A DNA stretch of 64,000 bases from Manis javanica (GCF_040802235.1 NC_133167.1:96892001-96956000), one strand, 5' to 3'. Counted from the stretch's first letter, positions 13,266 through 27,509 are shown. A program made the numbers and translations. Notes: a model not told the origin generated them from the letters alone.

Positions 13266-13599
13266 CCTTGGTGTCTTCTTTCTTTCCTAATATTTGAGAC
13301 CAGAGAAGAATTTTCCCTACACATATTTTTTCTCAAATTTGGTGCATAAGAGTCAGGTGGAATTTGTGAAAAAGACAAATTTCTGGGCAAAATCCCCTAA
13401 GATTTATTTGCAGAATGCCTAGTATGAAACAAACAAATTCCTTTATACCAAGCAATTTAGGCACTTCTCCTGAAGTATCATACTTTTTAAATGTTAGTTT
13501 AAAATATGACATTCAGAAAAGATAGTAAAAGAAGCCTCAAGGGAATTAACATGGTACACTAGAAAATATCTATTTAGAACGGAAAAAGCAGTAATGGAG

Positions 13600-14060
13600 G
13601 TATGACATATAGAAAACAAATGACATAAGATGTAAAAAAATAGCAAAATCATAGCATGAATATGATCTTATGAGTGATTTCATTAAATGTAAATGTGAAA
13701 CGCTCCAATCAAAGACATACATAGAGTAGATTTTTTTAACTGATCCAACTGCATGCTGTCTTCAAGAGACACATCTTAGATTTAAAGACACAAAGGGGTT
13801 GAAAGTAAAAAGCTGGAAAAAGGTATATCATTCAAGCAATAAGTTAAGAGAGAGCTGTAGTAGTTATAAGAATATATGACATAATAGATTTTAAGACAAT
13901 AATCATTGTTAGGGACAAAAAAGGGACATTTTATAATGATGAAAAGATCAATCCATTAGGAAGACATAATAAACACACACACATGCACCTAATAACAGAG
14001 ACCCGAAATGCAAGAAGCAAAAACTGACAGATCTGAAGGAGAAATAGGCAATTCAAAAAT
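13600..14060 (+). repeat. L1 LINE ORF2 fragment
   Basis: Contains ttcaagagacacatcttaga and, further on, gcaagaagcaaaaactgaca, phrases of L1 ORF2. Frames are broken. Confidence 0.65.
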
Positions 14061-14769
14061 AAAGTTAGAGACTTATACCAGGCCCTAGACCCCACAATCC
14101 CTCCCTCATGTAGTCAACATAATATGACTCAAGAAGCTAATTGTCTCAAGCCAGGTCTCAATAAGTTTTCTGAGCCCTTTGGGCGAAAGTTTCCCCCATG
14201 TTTGGGTCCATAGTGTACCTTTGGATATCATATGGTGGGTTGTACCATTTCATTCACATCATTACCATTCATACTTTCTAAAGGATACATTTTAAAGTGT
14301 AAAGATTTCAATGACAGGCATTTAGGAACGCATTTCTTTCTTTTAAATATAACCAGCTTCCCCCCACCCACCTCACCAACAACTATTTGGTGACACCCGC
14401 TAGACATCTAAGGTTGTGCAGTTCAGAGAGTGATTGTGATTCACACACTGTATCTTCTCAGTTTGGTCACTATTAGCTTCCAAATGATCTTTCCAGGTAT
14501 CTCAACCACTTTTCACTTTCTATTTCAGTATGAAATTCTCAGTTATGAATTTGTAGCTGAAAATTTATCCATCAGTTTAAATTTTTTCTCTTGAATTAAA
14601 AAATCTTCAGACTAATGCAAATCCTTTATACAGAGGACAATTTAAGGATAAATTTAGCTGTAAGTGTAAATCTCTTGATAGGTATTATACAATGTGTTGC
14701 ATTGTTCCAATAATTTACCTTATATAGCTACCAGTTTGCCTTTGTCATGATTCTCCCACTGAATATATT

Positions 14770-15900
14770 TCTTATCAACTGCACTTTTGTCCTCAGTTTC
14801 TCTTCCTGTTACTATTGCTTACCCCTTAAATACTTGTACTTCCTCAATTCTACCCTTGGCCCAGTTTTCTGTCTTTCATCACTAGGAAATCTAATCCACT
14901 TTTATGGTATTACAAACCCATAAGCCAATGATTCCCAAATATCTATCCTTTTCCTAGAAAATTCTTCTATGTTCTGATCTTTATTTCCATGTTCTTGCTG
15001 AGCATATCCCATAGGCATCAATTTCAACATCTAAAAATACTCAAATCCAATTCCCCGGCCACCACCCAACAAATCTTCCTGTTGCCCTGTTGTCCTGTTG
15101 TCCTGTTGTATTCATTGCTTCAAGTCATGCACTACTATTGACTCTTCAACCTGAGTCATTCTTAATCTTCCCTCTCCCTAGTTCCCATATCTCATTTTCC
15201 CCAAAATACCACCAACTTTGCCTCCAAAATCTCTCAAACCATTTGTGATAGACTAAAAGTGGTCAGTGTGCCTCAAAGACAAGAGGCCACGTGGAGGAGT
15301 GGAAAGATGCCTTAGCACCAACAGCCAGACAAATGAGTGAGCCCATCTGGAACCATCCGGGATCTCCGGCTGTCATCTGATTGCAGCCACAGGAATGTGT
15401 CCCAGCAAAACCAGCAGTAAAACCATCCAGGCAAACCATATGCTGATGAGAAATAAGTCATTCTTTGTGTCAGCCACTCAGTTTGAGGTAACTTATTGGC
15501 CAGCACTACGTAACAGAAGCACCATCCCTTCTCTGTGTCGATGGCCTTACCTGAGGCTCACCAAGTAGCCACAAATCTCCCTAACTTCTAAATTTTCTCT
15601 TCCAGGTTATCCAAAACCACCATCTTTATTACATTCACATAGAATCATATAATTCCTATACTTGGAAACTTGCCATAACCACACTGTTGTGAAGAACAAC
15701 CAAGCTCTTCAATATGTCTCTAATGCCCTTATACCCTCCACTTAGCTTACTATGCCAACCTCATGTCTCACTACATTCACCTTCCTGCACGTCTGCAGGA
15801 TTTTTCACATTTGTTCATTCCAGTGCTTATTATCTGTTGCCATGATATTTATGTATTTAAGCACTTGTGCCACCACCTGTAATAACTACAGGTGACCACA
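14770..15900 (+). repeat. L2 LINE interrupted by a MaLR LTR
   Basis: L2-like pyrimidine-rich text, including gccaatgattcccaaatatc and cctgagtcattcttaatctt, runs to about 15240, then resumes weakly after the LTR at about 15520. A short CCTGTTGT triplication lies near 15080-15110. Confidence 0.5.
15245..15515 (+). mobile_element. MaLR (MLT1-like) solo LTR
   Basis: Shows ggccacgtggaggagtggaa, a middle with aatgagtgagcccatctgga, and the end gtcagccactcagtttgagg followed by gtaacagaag. This is the order of an MLT1-type LTR 3' half. The 64-codon open frame opposite it is a shadow. Confidence 0.6.
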
Positions 15901-16589
15901 GTCCCTAAAACACCACGGACATGAAATTACTGCTTATTGTGTGAATGCTTTACCACGATCAGAAAACTTGGTTTTACTTTCTTCCATTTGAGTTTCAGTC
16001 TTAAAGACAAGGCAGTTTTACACCCACTCTACTGACGAGGAAAGAGATTCTAAACAGTTATAAGCCCTGCTTTGGCCACAGAATGTTAGAGTCTTTAATA
16101 AAAGTGTTATTTGATTCCTAGCAGAGTACACTTCGCCTGGATTAACTACTCTACATCTTCAAAAACATTAGGTATTTGCATATTTTCAAAAAAGAAATTT
16201 AAATGCTCTACCAAAATCGGGCTTTCCATAAAGGTTGGATACTTCTGTGTAATATTTCTTTGATTCCATGTTATAAATATACTGTGAATTCCTTTGCTTT
16301 AGTCTAATGTATGGTAAAAAAAAAAAAACCTTTAATATTTCTTATTATGGTCAGCCCTTAAAGCCCTAAAATAGTGCAACCCCTCCCCCTGTATCTTCAG
16401 TGAAAGCTTATCATTCCAGTAGGGTTGGCCTAGTAAAATCAACATATTCAATCTTCAAGTGTAATAGTTGGCTGAAAGCCAATGGAATCAAAAGGGCAGG
16501 TCTGAGCAAGGGAGAAAAAAGGCAAGTGTAGACGAGTACAAGAGTAAAACACCCCTTACATAGGTACAGTAGAAAGTGCACTCTATTCT

Positions 16590-16800
16590 GTAGGGAATGA
16601 GTAATTCTGATGGGTTGAATAAGTCACTGATTGCTTCTCCCATGTACCTGACTGCGACCTTGGACATTTTTAATTAATTTTTCTAAGTCTTCCTTAACTT
16701 GTCTGAAAAATAAAAATAATTATGCCTTGCAAGGTTGTTGAGGATTTAGCTGAAATATAAAGAACACATGGCATGGTATCTGGTACATAGCAAGTAAGTA
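16590..16800 (-). repeat. MIR-like SINE
   Basis: Reversed MIR order with gaccttggacatttttaatt, gccttgcaaggttgttgagg and ggtatctggtacatagcaag. Confidence 0.6.
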
Positions 16801-17199
16801 AGACATTCCAATCATTATAATTGTTGTTCTATTAGATAGTAGGAGATGTTTTAAGCTAAATAGAATAATTGCTCATGATCAGTATGAGACTGTTGGAATA
16901 ATACTCCCAAATGAAAGCTGTTTTGTTAACTATGATAATATTTTATATGGAATGTTAGTGTTTTCCTAAGTTAAGACTTGGAGGAAGATACTAGCCAGAA
17001 TGTATAAAATGCTCATGGCTAACCCCCTCACAAAGCAAGGTGAGTGAGACTACTGTGATTCATTTGCACAAAATCAATTCACTCTATTAAGGAGCTTGAC
17101 CACAGATCCTGTTGAAAAAACTGGGCATTCTATTCACACTGGGGAAATAGCTGCTGGGTAGCCAACCCATGGTGTCTACCACTGTTGTCTACACAATTT

Positions 17200-18360
17200 T
17201 TCTCCATTTCTTCACCTCCTTTTCACTCTCCAATTCACTCTAATCTGGCATCAGTCTCTCTTGTTCTTGAAGTCACCTCCTGAGGTGGCCATTGATGCCC
17301 ATTTTCCCAAATTTAATGACAGCTTTTTTAGCTCTCATCTTATGTAATCTCTCAGTAATACAAAACACAAGTAATTGCTCCCTCCTTCTAGAAATGCTTT
17401 TCTTGGTCTATGTGATGTAAAACTTGGCTGATTTTCTAATCTAGTATCTCTTCCCCTGTCATTAGACAATCTTCTACTTCCACTTGACCTGATATGACTC
17501 AGAACTTTCATTTTTTTATCTCTCCTATCTGTATGTCAGTAACTCCTAAATTATATCTCTAGCCCTTACTTCCAGACCTCTATCTTCAATTGCTTACTTG
17601 ATCTATTCACTTGATCATCTCGCTGGTATCACAAAATCAGCATTTCCAGAACTGAAGTTTGGATTTTCTTTCAAAATTGTTTCTCCTCTAGACTTACATA
17701 AAATCAATAAGTGATACTATTATACACATACACACACACACAATCACATGTGTTCTAACCAAAAATCTGGACACATCTTGATATATCTTATCCCCACATT
17801 TAATTTATTACTAAGACTCACTGATTCTATCCTCAAAATACCCTGAATCCATCCATCAACCTCCATTCGCACTGCCATCATCCAAGTCCAAGATATTCCA
17901 ACTCTGGTCTAGAGTAAAAAACAATTGTCTCCTAACAATGCCCATCTTCTTCCACTCTTACCCAACCCAGTCCGATGTCCATAGTGGAACCAATATGGTC
18001 TTTTTAAAGATACAGATAAAAGGGTGTCACTCTCCTACTTAAAATCCTCCTTTGACCTCCCACTCAGTAAAATAAGACTCAAACAACTCAGTATGCCTCA
18101 CAAGGCCCTGCTTGAGGCAATGCTTCTAAGCCAACCCCTTCATTCTCATGCTTTTCTTCTCCTCTCTGACCATCTGGTCTTCTTTCAGTTTCCTGAACAT
18201 ATCACACTCTTTCCCAACTGCAAGGCCCTTTTCATACTGTTCCCTGGATTTTCTCGACTGCTGTCCATATACAACCTGCCCCTCACACACAGACTGCACA
18301 AATTCTTTGTCTACCTAACTCTTTGTCTTAACTAAAGGGGATATACGCCTATGGTCTTTC
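17200..18360 (+). repeat. Long L2 LINE copy with an internal CA repeat
   Basis: L2 consensus order is readable across about 1.1 kb: ctcctaaattatatctctag, ccagacctctatcttcaatt, ggtctttttaaagatacaga, then cctcacaaggccctgcttga and tctttctttcagtttcctgaa-like text. The 103-codon frame at 18024-18335 is a relic of this element. A short CA run lies at about 17725-17742. Confidence 0.8.
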
Positions 18361-19489
18361 TTACAGCTCCACATCCTTTCCTTATCATAATCTATAATTT
18401 AAAATTTTTAATGGTACAAACAACTTAAAAATGTGTTGTTATTAAAATTTGCTTCACACCTTTACTACCTGGCTAAAACTACCTGTAATTCAGTGTTTAT
18501 TAATTTATCTACAGGTATATAGTCTTTACTAGATGCTCAGAACCCATCTCCCTTTGGACCATAAGAACATGCACACACTCTCAAGAGTATGCAGGTTTTT
18601 TATAACTTTAGGGAACTCATGAAATTCTAATATTTACACACATCACTGTGGGATTCTGACATTTTTAACCCAACAAAATTTAGTCCTTGCTGAAAGTTAT
18701 TTCACTCTTACAAAACATTAGACCCAAAAAAGGAAATATTCAATGACATCCAGCTTCAAGTTTCACTATCAATAATGAATGAGAACTCTCTTATCCAAAA
18801 AAATCTAGTTTATTTTAATAAGTATTTACCAATAAAATAGCTAACTGTCTTTATATGCCTCTGTCTTGTCCTTGATTTTAATTTATTTGAATGCATCAAT
18901 TGATCCATGTCAATTATTTTAAGGGAAATAATATTAGTAACATTTTGCCTTTAACATCTCAAATAGGAAATCCCCATTAGTGTAATAAATAATGTTTTTG
19001 GCAGGGAATTGGCAAGGCATCTTAATCAGAAAACTTCCTGGCTGACAATCACAGAAAACTGAGACCACAAAGCATATCTTAAATGTTTCAGCACTTGGAT
19101 TTTCCTAAATACTTCTTTTAAGTTCCTTCTGAACAACTTGCACAAAGATCAAAACATACTAATTTCATCATTGCCAGGCAAAATCATAAAAGAAATTTAT
19201 AAATGCATATAGATACATTTTCTAACTTATAAACAACAAAATGTTTCATGACTTTATTGAAAAGACTCAATATGATAAAAGATTTCCCTCATTTATAAAA
19301 TGGACAGATTGAACTAGCTGATAGCTAAAATATCTTCAAGCTCTATTCTGTTTTTTGTTTTTTTTTTTTGCCTTTAGACTAAATCAATAGTACTTATTTC
19401 CCTCTAAGGAAAGGTAATAGTATCTATGTTACACTATTTTGTATATTTTTACTTTATATTTATTAAAGTGTAATGTATTATACTGGCAC
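18361..19489. other. Intergenic, nothing recognised
   Basis: AT-rich sequence with only a T-rich tract near 19350-19370. No gene or named repeat supported. Confidence 0.5.
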
Positions 19490-20300
19490 ACTGGGAGATC
19501 TGGGCTTAGCCTTGCCTCTCTGAGAAGTGGAAACACAAAAGAGGAACTCATTACTGCTTCTTAGCTTGAACAAACAGCTAGTTCGGAGGACTTTCAGCTC
19601 AGCAGGCTGGGCTCCTGCCTTCTATAATGAATCTAGCTACTGGTGCCTCTCCATGTCCAACCTGCCAGTAACAAAGCCCAGTGCTGAGCCAATGATCTGA
19701 CACCATTCTTCAAGGAGACTATCTGTCCATCTGATGCCAAGTTGTCTATATTGGGCCCCTGTTGCCCAAGAGACCTGTGGTTGATTCAGATGTGACTAGA
19801 CCTTCTAGGTATGGACTGCCTTCCATCTCTACAGTGTTCCAGCCCGCATCACTATCCGAGGGTGTGTTCCACCTGCACAGGATCCCACATACAGCAGAAT
19901 AAGCCCATGACAAAGGGAGATAACAGTCATATCACATTCATGAAAATGCGGATCTGAGCAACAAGTCAGCAGATTGTACGGACATGGAGACTCATTGTCT
20001 ACACGCCTTTGCAAGAATGGATTGATTGCCCCAACCGCTCAGGTGCTGCCTGCCTTTCAGGAATTGCCTCGATTGCATTGGGGAAGAAGAGCCCCACTTC
20101 CTGTGGTGGCCCACATCCACCATTTGATCCAAGAATGAGTAAAAATTTCAACCAACCTGTCCCAGTGAGTTAGGGCCATTTTAGCTCCTGAGCTCAAGAT
20201 GGCCAAGTCTGACATCGTGTCTGCATCACCACTCAACTTCTCCAGGCCAATCTTACTTACTTTTCTTTTCTCCACAATTGTTGATCCAAAGGGCACTGGC
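19490..20300. repeat. Retroelement-like segment, family not assigned
   Basis: More GC-rich than its surroundings, with open frames of 61 and 79 codons on the minus strand (19829-20014, 20057-20296), the latter with HWDRLVEIF and IKWWMWATT, broken by stops. It looks like the inside of an old LTR element, but I could not match it to a family or even fix the strand. Confidence 0.3.
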
Positions 20301-20559
20301 TAGTAAATATTTGTTCTCCAAGCTCCATCTCATCTCAGGGTCTTTAAAAACCCTGAATTTTCTGAATGAGTCTCAGGGCAAAGAGTGAGCCATGGGAGGC
20401 CCCAGAGTATATTAATATGTCAGGACAATTTCATTAATCTATACAAATATACATTTTAAAACTACTCTTGGGTTTATGCTTGTAGCCCTATTGTAAGTAA
20501 AGTGGCATGTAAATAAATTCTCAAATATCTTGGCTGATATGGATATTAATTTACCTCAT

Positions 20560-21361
20560 ATATATTTTTAAAATTTTTCAATTTCACAAGTAAAAATAGT
20601 CTCAATATGGATCATAGATCGAATGTAAGAGTTAAAACTATAAAAATTTCAAGAAGAAAGCAAGGAGAAACTCTCAGTGACTTGCGTTTTACAAAGATTT
20701 CTTAGATACAAAATAAATAGCATGAATTTTAAAAGTCATAAATGGGACTTCATCAAAATTTAAAATTTCTGCTTATCAAAAGACCCTGTTAATATAACAA
20801 AAGATAAACCACAGACTGGGAGAAAATATTTGCAAAATACATATTTTAAAAGGATTTCTACTGAAAATATGTGAAGTGCTTTTGCAACTCTGTAATAGTG
20901 AGTTAAATAACCCAATAATTATGGGTAAAACATCTGAACTGATGCTTTACTGAAGAAATATACAGATGGCAAATAAGCTTGTGAAAATACATTTAACATT
21001 ATTAGTCATCAGGGAATTGAATTAAGTAAATAAAAATGCATATTAAAGCTACATGAGATTTCTTCACATCATTAGCATTTCTAAAACTAAAAGATACCAA
21101 GTATTGGCAAGACAATTCACACTAAGCATTAACAAGAAAATGGAACTGTTGCTCTTAACTCATCAATTCCACTCCTCGATATTTACCCAAGGGAATCAAA
21201 AACATATGTTCATAACATAATCACAGAGAACAGAGCGGTACTTGACATAAGGGAGGAGTGTAGGGGAGTGAAATAGGTGAAAGGGAAAAAAATAAATTAG
21301 TGAGAATGTTTGATATCTTGATATGAGTAATGGTTACATACATATACACATCTGTCAAATC
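20560..21361 (+). repeat. L1 LINE fragment, ORF2 end and 3' UTR
   Basis: Contains atgggacttcatcaaaattt, cttatcaaaagaccctgtta, agactgggagaaaatatttg and tttacccaagggaatcaaaa, the ordered end of L1 ORF2, then a 3' UTR ending near an A-rich tract. Confidence 0.85.
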
Positions 21362-21388
21362 TCAAAAAAAAAAGAGAGAGAGAGAGGT
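21362..21388. repeat. A-rich tail and GA microsatellite
   Basis: A run of As followed by GA repeats at the end of the preceding L1. Confidence 0.8.
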
Positions 21389-21399
21389 AGCAAATACAA

Positions 21400-22690
21400 T
21401 ATGTGAGAGAAAACACCCCCATTGAAATTAATGCTTTATTTCTATGGGTACGGACAGCACTGAAACCAAGATGAGCTGATTTGCAGGAAGCAGTGGAGCA
21501 ACCCTGGTCCTGAAAAAATGATAAGCAATAGATAAGAAGATTAGAAAGGAAGAACTTCAAATAGCTACTGTCCTGTTGGGCAGAATGGGTGAACCCAACA
21601 ACCCAGATGATTACCTTCATACTGAAATGCAAGTTTTGGCATCTTAAGTCTCTTCCAAAGGGTTATGTTTTTACCCTTCCAAATGCTTTTAATGGAAGCA
21701 TGGATATCATGGGAAATTGCTGAGAACTGGCTAATGGAAAAGATTTAGATTCGGATTGGACCTGCTGTCTGCACAACGATTTCCCTGTGGGCTAAGATGA
21801 AAGGTCATTAGATTTGGGGTATCATCCCCCCAGCTCGTAAGAGCAGCACTGGCAAACTGGTAAGATTCAGAGAACAGGACACAAAATCAGCTAATCGTGC
21901 AGGCACCACAGCCATGGAAACAGCCTTGGCAGCCTCCACACGGAGAGCAACAAGCCACTTCAAAATCACCGAGAGCAGAGCCCAGAGAGGGACCACTGCA
22001 GCCAGGACTTTGTGAATCTTAAGGCTCAACTTCCCACACATGAAAAACAGAGGACAACTTTCAAAGCATTTCCTTTGATTTCTTCTGATCTCTCCTCACT
22101 GAAGAAGCTGGGCCCTGAAGTCTGGAGAACAGGCCCAGTCCCACAAAATGAAGGGCAGTGTGCCCCAAAGTCCTTTCCATGGAGAACCATCAAAACATTA
22201 GATCTGCCTGGAGAGACGCTAAACCCTGTGACCTGTGTTGAACAAAGAATAATATTCAAGAACCTCAGGGGCTTTTAGAGACAGGATCAAAGATAACATG
22301 AATCTGGGAAACTCGAACATAAGGAGAGAAATTATTTTAACTATTGAAGGATAAGGAGGAGAAAGTAGCTGAGGTCGCCGAGTTGTGATAGGTGGTGATA
22401 ATTGCTGGACACAGATCCAGACAGGTTTTCCTGGGATGGTATCTCCTTTCCTTAAGTATGTAATGGCAAGGGATTTATTGCAATTCAAGAGATGGAAACA
22501 GCTTTTGAGAGGTTGAAGAGTAGGACCCCAACAATTGGGCATGCCACAAGGGAACCTCTAGGTAATACCACAGGGAACCCTATAATACCACAGCTGCAAA
22601 TATGAAATAGTATCAAGGTGCAGTAGAACTATACCAAACGACATAATGTGGTGTTGATGAAATTGAGAATAGCCCCTTACACCACTTATC
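21400..22690. other. Intergenic, no certain content
   Basis: Mixed-composition DNA with several open frames of 77-111 codons on both strands, none matching a family I know. It could be a decayed gag/protease part of the retroviral remnant that follows, but the sequence does not show this clearly. Confidence 0.35.
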
Positions 22691-24060
22691 CTTTAACTCC
22701 CTGGTTTGACAACTCCAAAACAGAGGTAGACATTAAATCAACCTTTCAGTAATCTGTGGTCACTGATGTAGCAAATGTATTCTTGTTTAGATATCTATTA
22801 ATTTTGGTCACCAATGTAGTTTGCCTTTATTTGGCCAGAATTGTACATTTATAATACTCTAGGGATAAATCTGCTTGCAATATGTTACAATCTAATAAGA
22901 TAAAATTTAAACAGGTGTCCCTTTCCCTAAATCAAATAAATGTATGCACATTATAGATGGTAAATTGAGGAGAAGTCGGAAATAATTGTATCTGAGACTC
23001 TGTCTTCCCTTATTAGTTTGATGATGAAAAATGATAGGGAAATTTAACAGAAGAAAAGAAATTAAAGGACCCCTCACCACACAGTAACTTTTCCAGAAGT
23101 ACTGTTATTTGGAACAAGTAAATTGTGCATTGAATCGGACAAAAATTTTGTCCTTGAAATCCATATCACTAAACAGAATGCAAAGAAAGTTAGTGCCATG
23201 TATGGATTTTGACACACCCAGGTTTTATGTGGCACTGCCATCATTAGATTAGATAGATGGCTTGCGGAGTGGCAGCTTCCTTATTATTTACACAGGCAAC
23301 TTTCTAAAGATCTTTTGACATGGAATCATTGGTGTGTCCCTAAGAAGATAACAAAGATGTCATGTCCGTCAAAGTCATGTACTCGTTTTGAAAACCAGTT
23401 GCCAGCCACTTACTGGGCCCTAGCTAAAACAGAGTAACCTGAAGAGAGAACATTAAATCCTTTTTGCTACCAGTATGAATTTTATTGTATCTGACACCCA
23501 AGGACACACAAGGAAAAATGGGCAAGTGAAACAGCCATTACTAATGGAAGCAGCATAATCAGGAGAGAGTGACGCCCTTCACAGAAGTGTGCGGCGTGCT
23601 GGAGGCCAGCGCTTTGCAAGGGCCCCTCAGTAGTTCCCCAGATAGACTGCTGCTTATCATAAACACTTTCCTTGACCCCTGCACTCTTCAGTCTCATACC
23701 TCTAAGACTATTACTTTCACATACAAGATGTGGCAGCCACCCAAACCCCAGTTTGGGGTCAAACAATATGACTGGAGGTAAAGTCCTCCTCAAGGTAACA
23801 ACTTACCTTCTCAATAATTGCTCCCCTCACTGCATCACTTCCCATAATTCATGCCCCATGGAAAATGAGAAGGTAACAGCCTGGTCAGTAAATATGCTAG
23901 AACCTCACACATACCTGGCCATATCCACCTCCATGAAGTTATCTGGTGCAAATAACGCACCACAGAGAAAACAGAAGTGTGCTGATTTATTTACTGAATT
24001 GGGACAAAGAATACATTACATTGGGTGGTGGGGGCAGGGGGGACATGAGTTGGTTAAAAA
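22690..24060 (+). mobile_element. Decayed ERV-L-like pol remnant
   Basis: Translated plus-strand fragments keep the layout of an ERV-L pol gene. At about 22815-22955 there is reverse-transcriptase-like sequence beginning FAFIW, with stops and a degraded catalytic YIDD position. At about 23385-23435 a segment reads FENQLPATYWALAKTE, followed by a stop. After a frame change comes MNFIVSDTQGH. Multiple stops and frameshifts leave no usable protein. Flanking LTRs were not identified with confidence. The family call rests on memory of HERV-L-type Pol. Confidence 0.55.
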
Positions 24061-27000
24061 ATAAAACACTTGTATATAGAATTCTATTTTCTTATATTTT
24101 AACCATATTGGAGGAAAACTTGATGAAATGAAGACAGATATGCATTTCTGGCTGCCAGAAATGTTAAAATAAATATTCAAACTCCTTTTGATCAAATGGG
24201 TGGTAAGATACATGTGAACCCCCTAGAAATTAAATCATACAGGGAACTTTTGTGTCTGAGGAGCCAGGAAATATTATTTTGACAAACAGAGCTAGGGAAA
24301 CTTTAATTTAAAATCCAGAAATCTTTGAAAACTAAGAGACCTTCGGTTTTTTTCCCCACTTCTTTTTCTTTTCTAGTGTACTTTCTTTCCTCTGTTGATG
24401 GGTAGTACTAGCAAGACTAGGATACAACCTCACTACACCCATCTTGTCCCAGTCAACTGCATCTTGGGGGCCTGAATGTGAGATTACTTAGTCTAATAAG
24501 AAGTATGGCTAACTTAGGCACATATGGAAACATTTAACCAGCTGTCATGGGCCCTTTGGTACTGATAGACATTTCAGTTTACTCCTCTTCTACAGAGAAA
24601 AGCCTTAGTCTCAAAGTATTAGTTGCATCCAATCATGTTTTGGTCAGGGCAATGGCTGGGACCTGTGGCAAGATGCTCAACCAGGAAAGAGATCAATTTG
24701 TTCTATTTTAGCAACTAGAAAACCTAATGGAGTCTAATGAAAGTTCATTTAAGTACAATCTAACATTGTCTCTGGGTGATTTAATGTATCAACAGGATTA
24801 AAAAGAACAGGAGAACACTTCCAGCTGCACAACAAAGTAAATGAAGTGTTTCTGTTTATTGGGAAGAATATTCAGCTAGTGTTTGTGGCCACAAGTCCAA
24901 GGCAATGTACGTGTGCCGTGCAAGTAGAACATTCCTCTACAGCTTGATGAGGCCTTTGGGACAGAAATATGAAGGATGTGAAATAGGGGAGATCACAGAA
25001 TCTTCTTACATCTGGTTGGCTTTGACATCATACCCAGATTACTCTGGCACTACCCAAATATTAAAAATTTTTATCAAGCTGGAATAGAATTGCAGTAACA
25101 TGTTTGGTCCCTGTGTCAAACAGTTAATTTTGTTAAGAGAAGGGGCCAATGTAATAATACTATAGACCCTCACAACAGACTCTCAACAGGATTCCTCAAA
25201 GAATTAAGCCCTAAGAGACCCAGCATATATAATACATTAACTTGTGCTCTATACATCTAAAATGGCATCAGATATGTTCCCTGCCTTAATTCTCTTGCAA
25301 AACTCAGTTGAAAATAACTAACTAGTCAAACAATGGCCACACTAATGAGTCAAACTGTGCAAAATGTGTGCCCAAATAACTAAAGTTGTGTTACAAACAA
25401 AATAACCACAGGAACAATGAAACTTGCCCTAACATACTTAGATAAAAGTACGTGTTTTAAAGTAAATGATGTTGCATACTTTGTACGGCCATACTGGAAA
25501 GCAAACTGGTACTGGGTATAAACACTACCAAGTCCTTCTTTTCCACATTATTATTTACATATTTCCAACAATGTAAATAAAAGATAACTGTTAAAAAAGC
25601 TTAAATGTACAGGTGTGGCCTGTAGAATTGTTCTATTCACCAGAAGTGAACTGTTCAATTATATTAAATATGTATCTACCTCTTCCTTTCAACTTCTTTC
25701 GTGTTACCCCAGTGTACACTGCTGGTCCACAGCAGATTTGGTTAGTAGGCTCATTTAGGAACCTTACAATAATGTTAACCACAGGTTCTATAAAAATATT
25801 AGGTTTATTCTAAAGACCTTGAGTGTCATACTAGACCTCTTCTCTGTCAATAGGGAGAGACTGAGAAATTCTAACTTTGGGTCAAGGAATTACATGCACT
25901 GAATTAATCACACCAACCAACACTATACAATTAACCCAAATACTCTAATTTAGTAGTACTTGGGTGTCCTAAAATTATTTTTACTAGTAGAAGCAGCATA
26001 CATTGAATCACACAGGAGTTATTTGATGTACTAATTCCTCACTAACCAATAATATATAAAACCATTTAAAATTTTATCATTAGAAATAAAAATTTATGTA
26101 TTGAGGTCAAAGTTCAGAGTTTTGAGATATATATATCTTTTTATAATATAAATATAAATATATTTATATATTTATATATTTACATAAATATATATAATAT
26201 TTCTGATCATTAGTTTATTCACAAAACTGGCAATTTCTATATTATAAATCTCTAACTTTTATATATTAAGTTGATGATAGATCTATAATGTCACAAATGA
26301 TCAATAGCTTTAAATTCCTGAATTATTTTGACATTGCATTTAACTGAAAACCAAACTCTTTGAAATTGGCACACCAAGAGATAACACCCTCCATCCCACC
26401 ATGTACTTGGATTTCTCTTATCATTGCAGAAAATGTGGGGAAATTTAGCAATTGATAGTTAATATTGTAAGCAAGAAGGAATGGAAATGTAAGTTAATAT
26501 GTGATTGCTAATAGAACATTTAAAAATGAAAGAAAATTAAAATAAGCAAAGAGGATGAGTAATGGGTGAGATATTCCTCAAGCATTCTGAGGATATAATA
26601 AATTATTTTCAAAATATTGTTTGATTATAAGCCAAATTATTCTTATCCTTCCACATAGGAATTAATATGTTCACATACTACTTCCATTCAGGCGTATGAC
26701 ATAAAATCTATTCAGATACCTAATAGGTCATTTCTTTAAATAGTACAAATTCAGCTGATGTAAATTGCTTCTCTGACATATGAAGACATACCAATATATA
26801 AATAAAATGAAAATATATATTAGGTTTATTCTAAGACGTAGTGACTTCCTAGTTTTCTGAAAGTCTATAAAGCCATTACTTTAATCATATCATATCTCAA
26901 ATTGCTACAAGCACCTATCACAATTTTTGAAAAGTTAAACTTCTATTCCTGTCATATCTTAAACAAAGAAGAAATTTTGGTTGGTAACAGTATTGCAGGG

Positions 27001-27509
27001 TATCTTTGGCAGTGTATTGTCTTTTTAAATTTATAAGACTTCCTCCACAGTTACAAGTTTAGACACCAGCATCATTTTGCAAAAGACTTCAAAGGCTTAC
27101 ATAATGTTTGCTTTGGGACTCATATTTTAAACATAGGTATTATTGAACCAATAATAGTTCTTTAATTTTATTTGTATAAATAGGAATTATTTTATTTGTA
27201 AAATTATTTTATTTTATTTGTAAAACTAGGTATTATTTGATTCTGAAGATTATTAAAGTATTACTGCTAAACTATTTTATACTGTTATATTTTACAATCA
27301 TAAAACCAAGGTTTTGAGTTGAAACATTTCTCTATTTCACTCTTACCCTGTACGCTCAAGTGTACAACTCCTCTTCCAACATACACATTCCCATGTAGCT
27401 TTATTAAAAGTATATGTTCAACTCCCAGCCCTCACCCCATATACCACCTTTAATTCAGTAATAAGAGGATGAACTAATAGAAGTAACTCCAGATAGCATT
27501 AAAGCAACA
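24061..27509. other. Intergenic, mostly unassigned
   Basis: AT-rich sequence with a strongly AT simple stretch at 26125-26210. Short frames at 24905-25087 and 25613-25813 have no recognised homology. No exon-like signals were found. Confidence 0.5.

Noticed and set aside
18024-18335. 103-codon plus-strand frame with protein-like Leu/Phe content
   Set aside because: It is the readable remnant of an L2 element, not a host gene.
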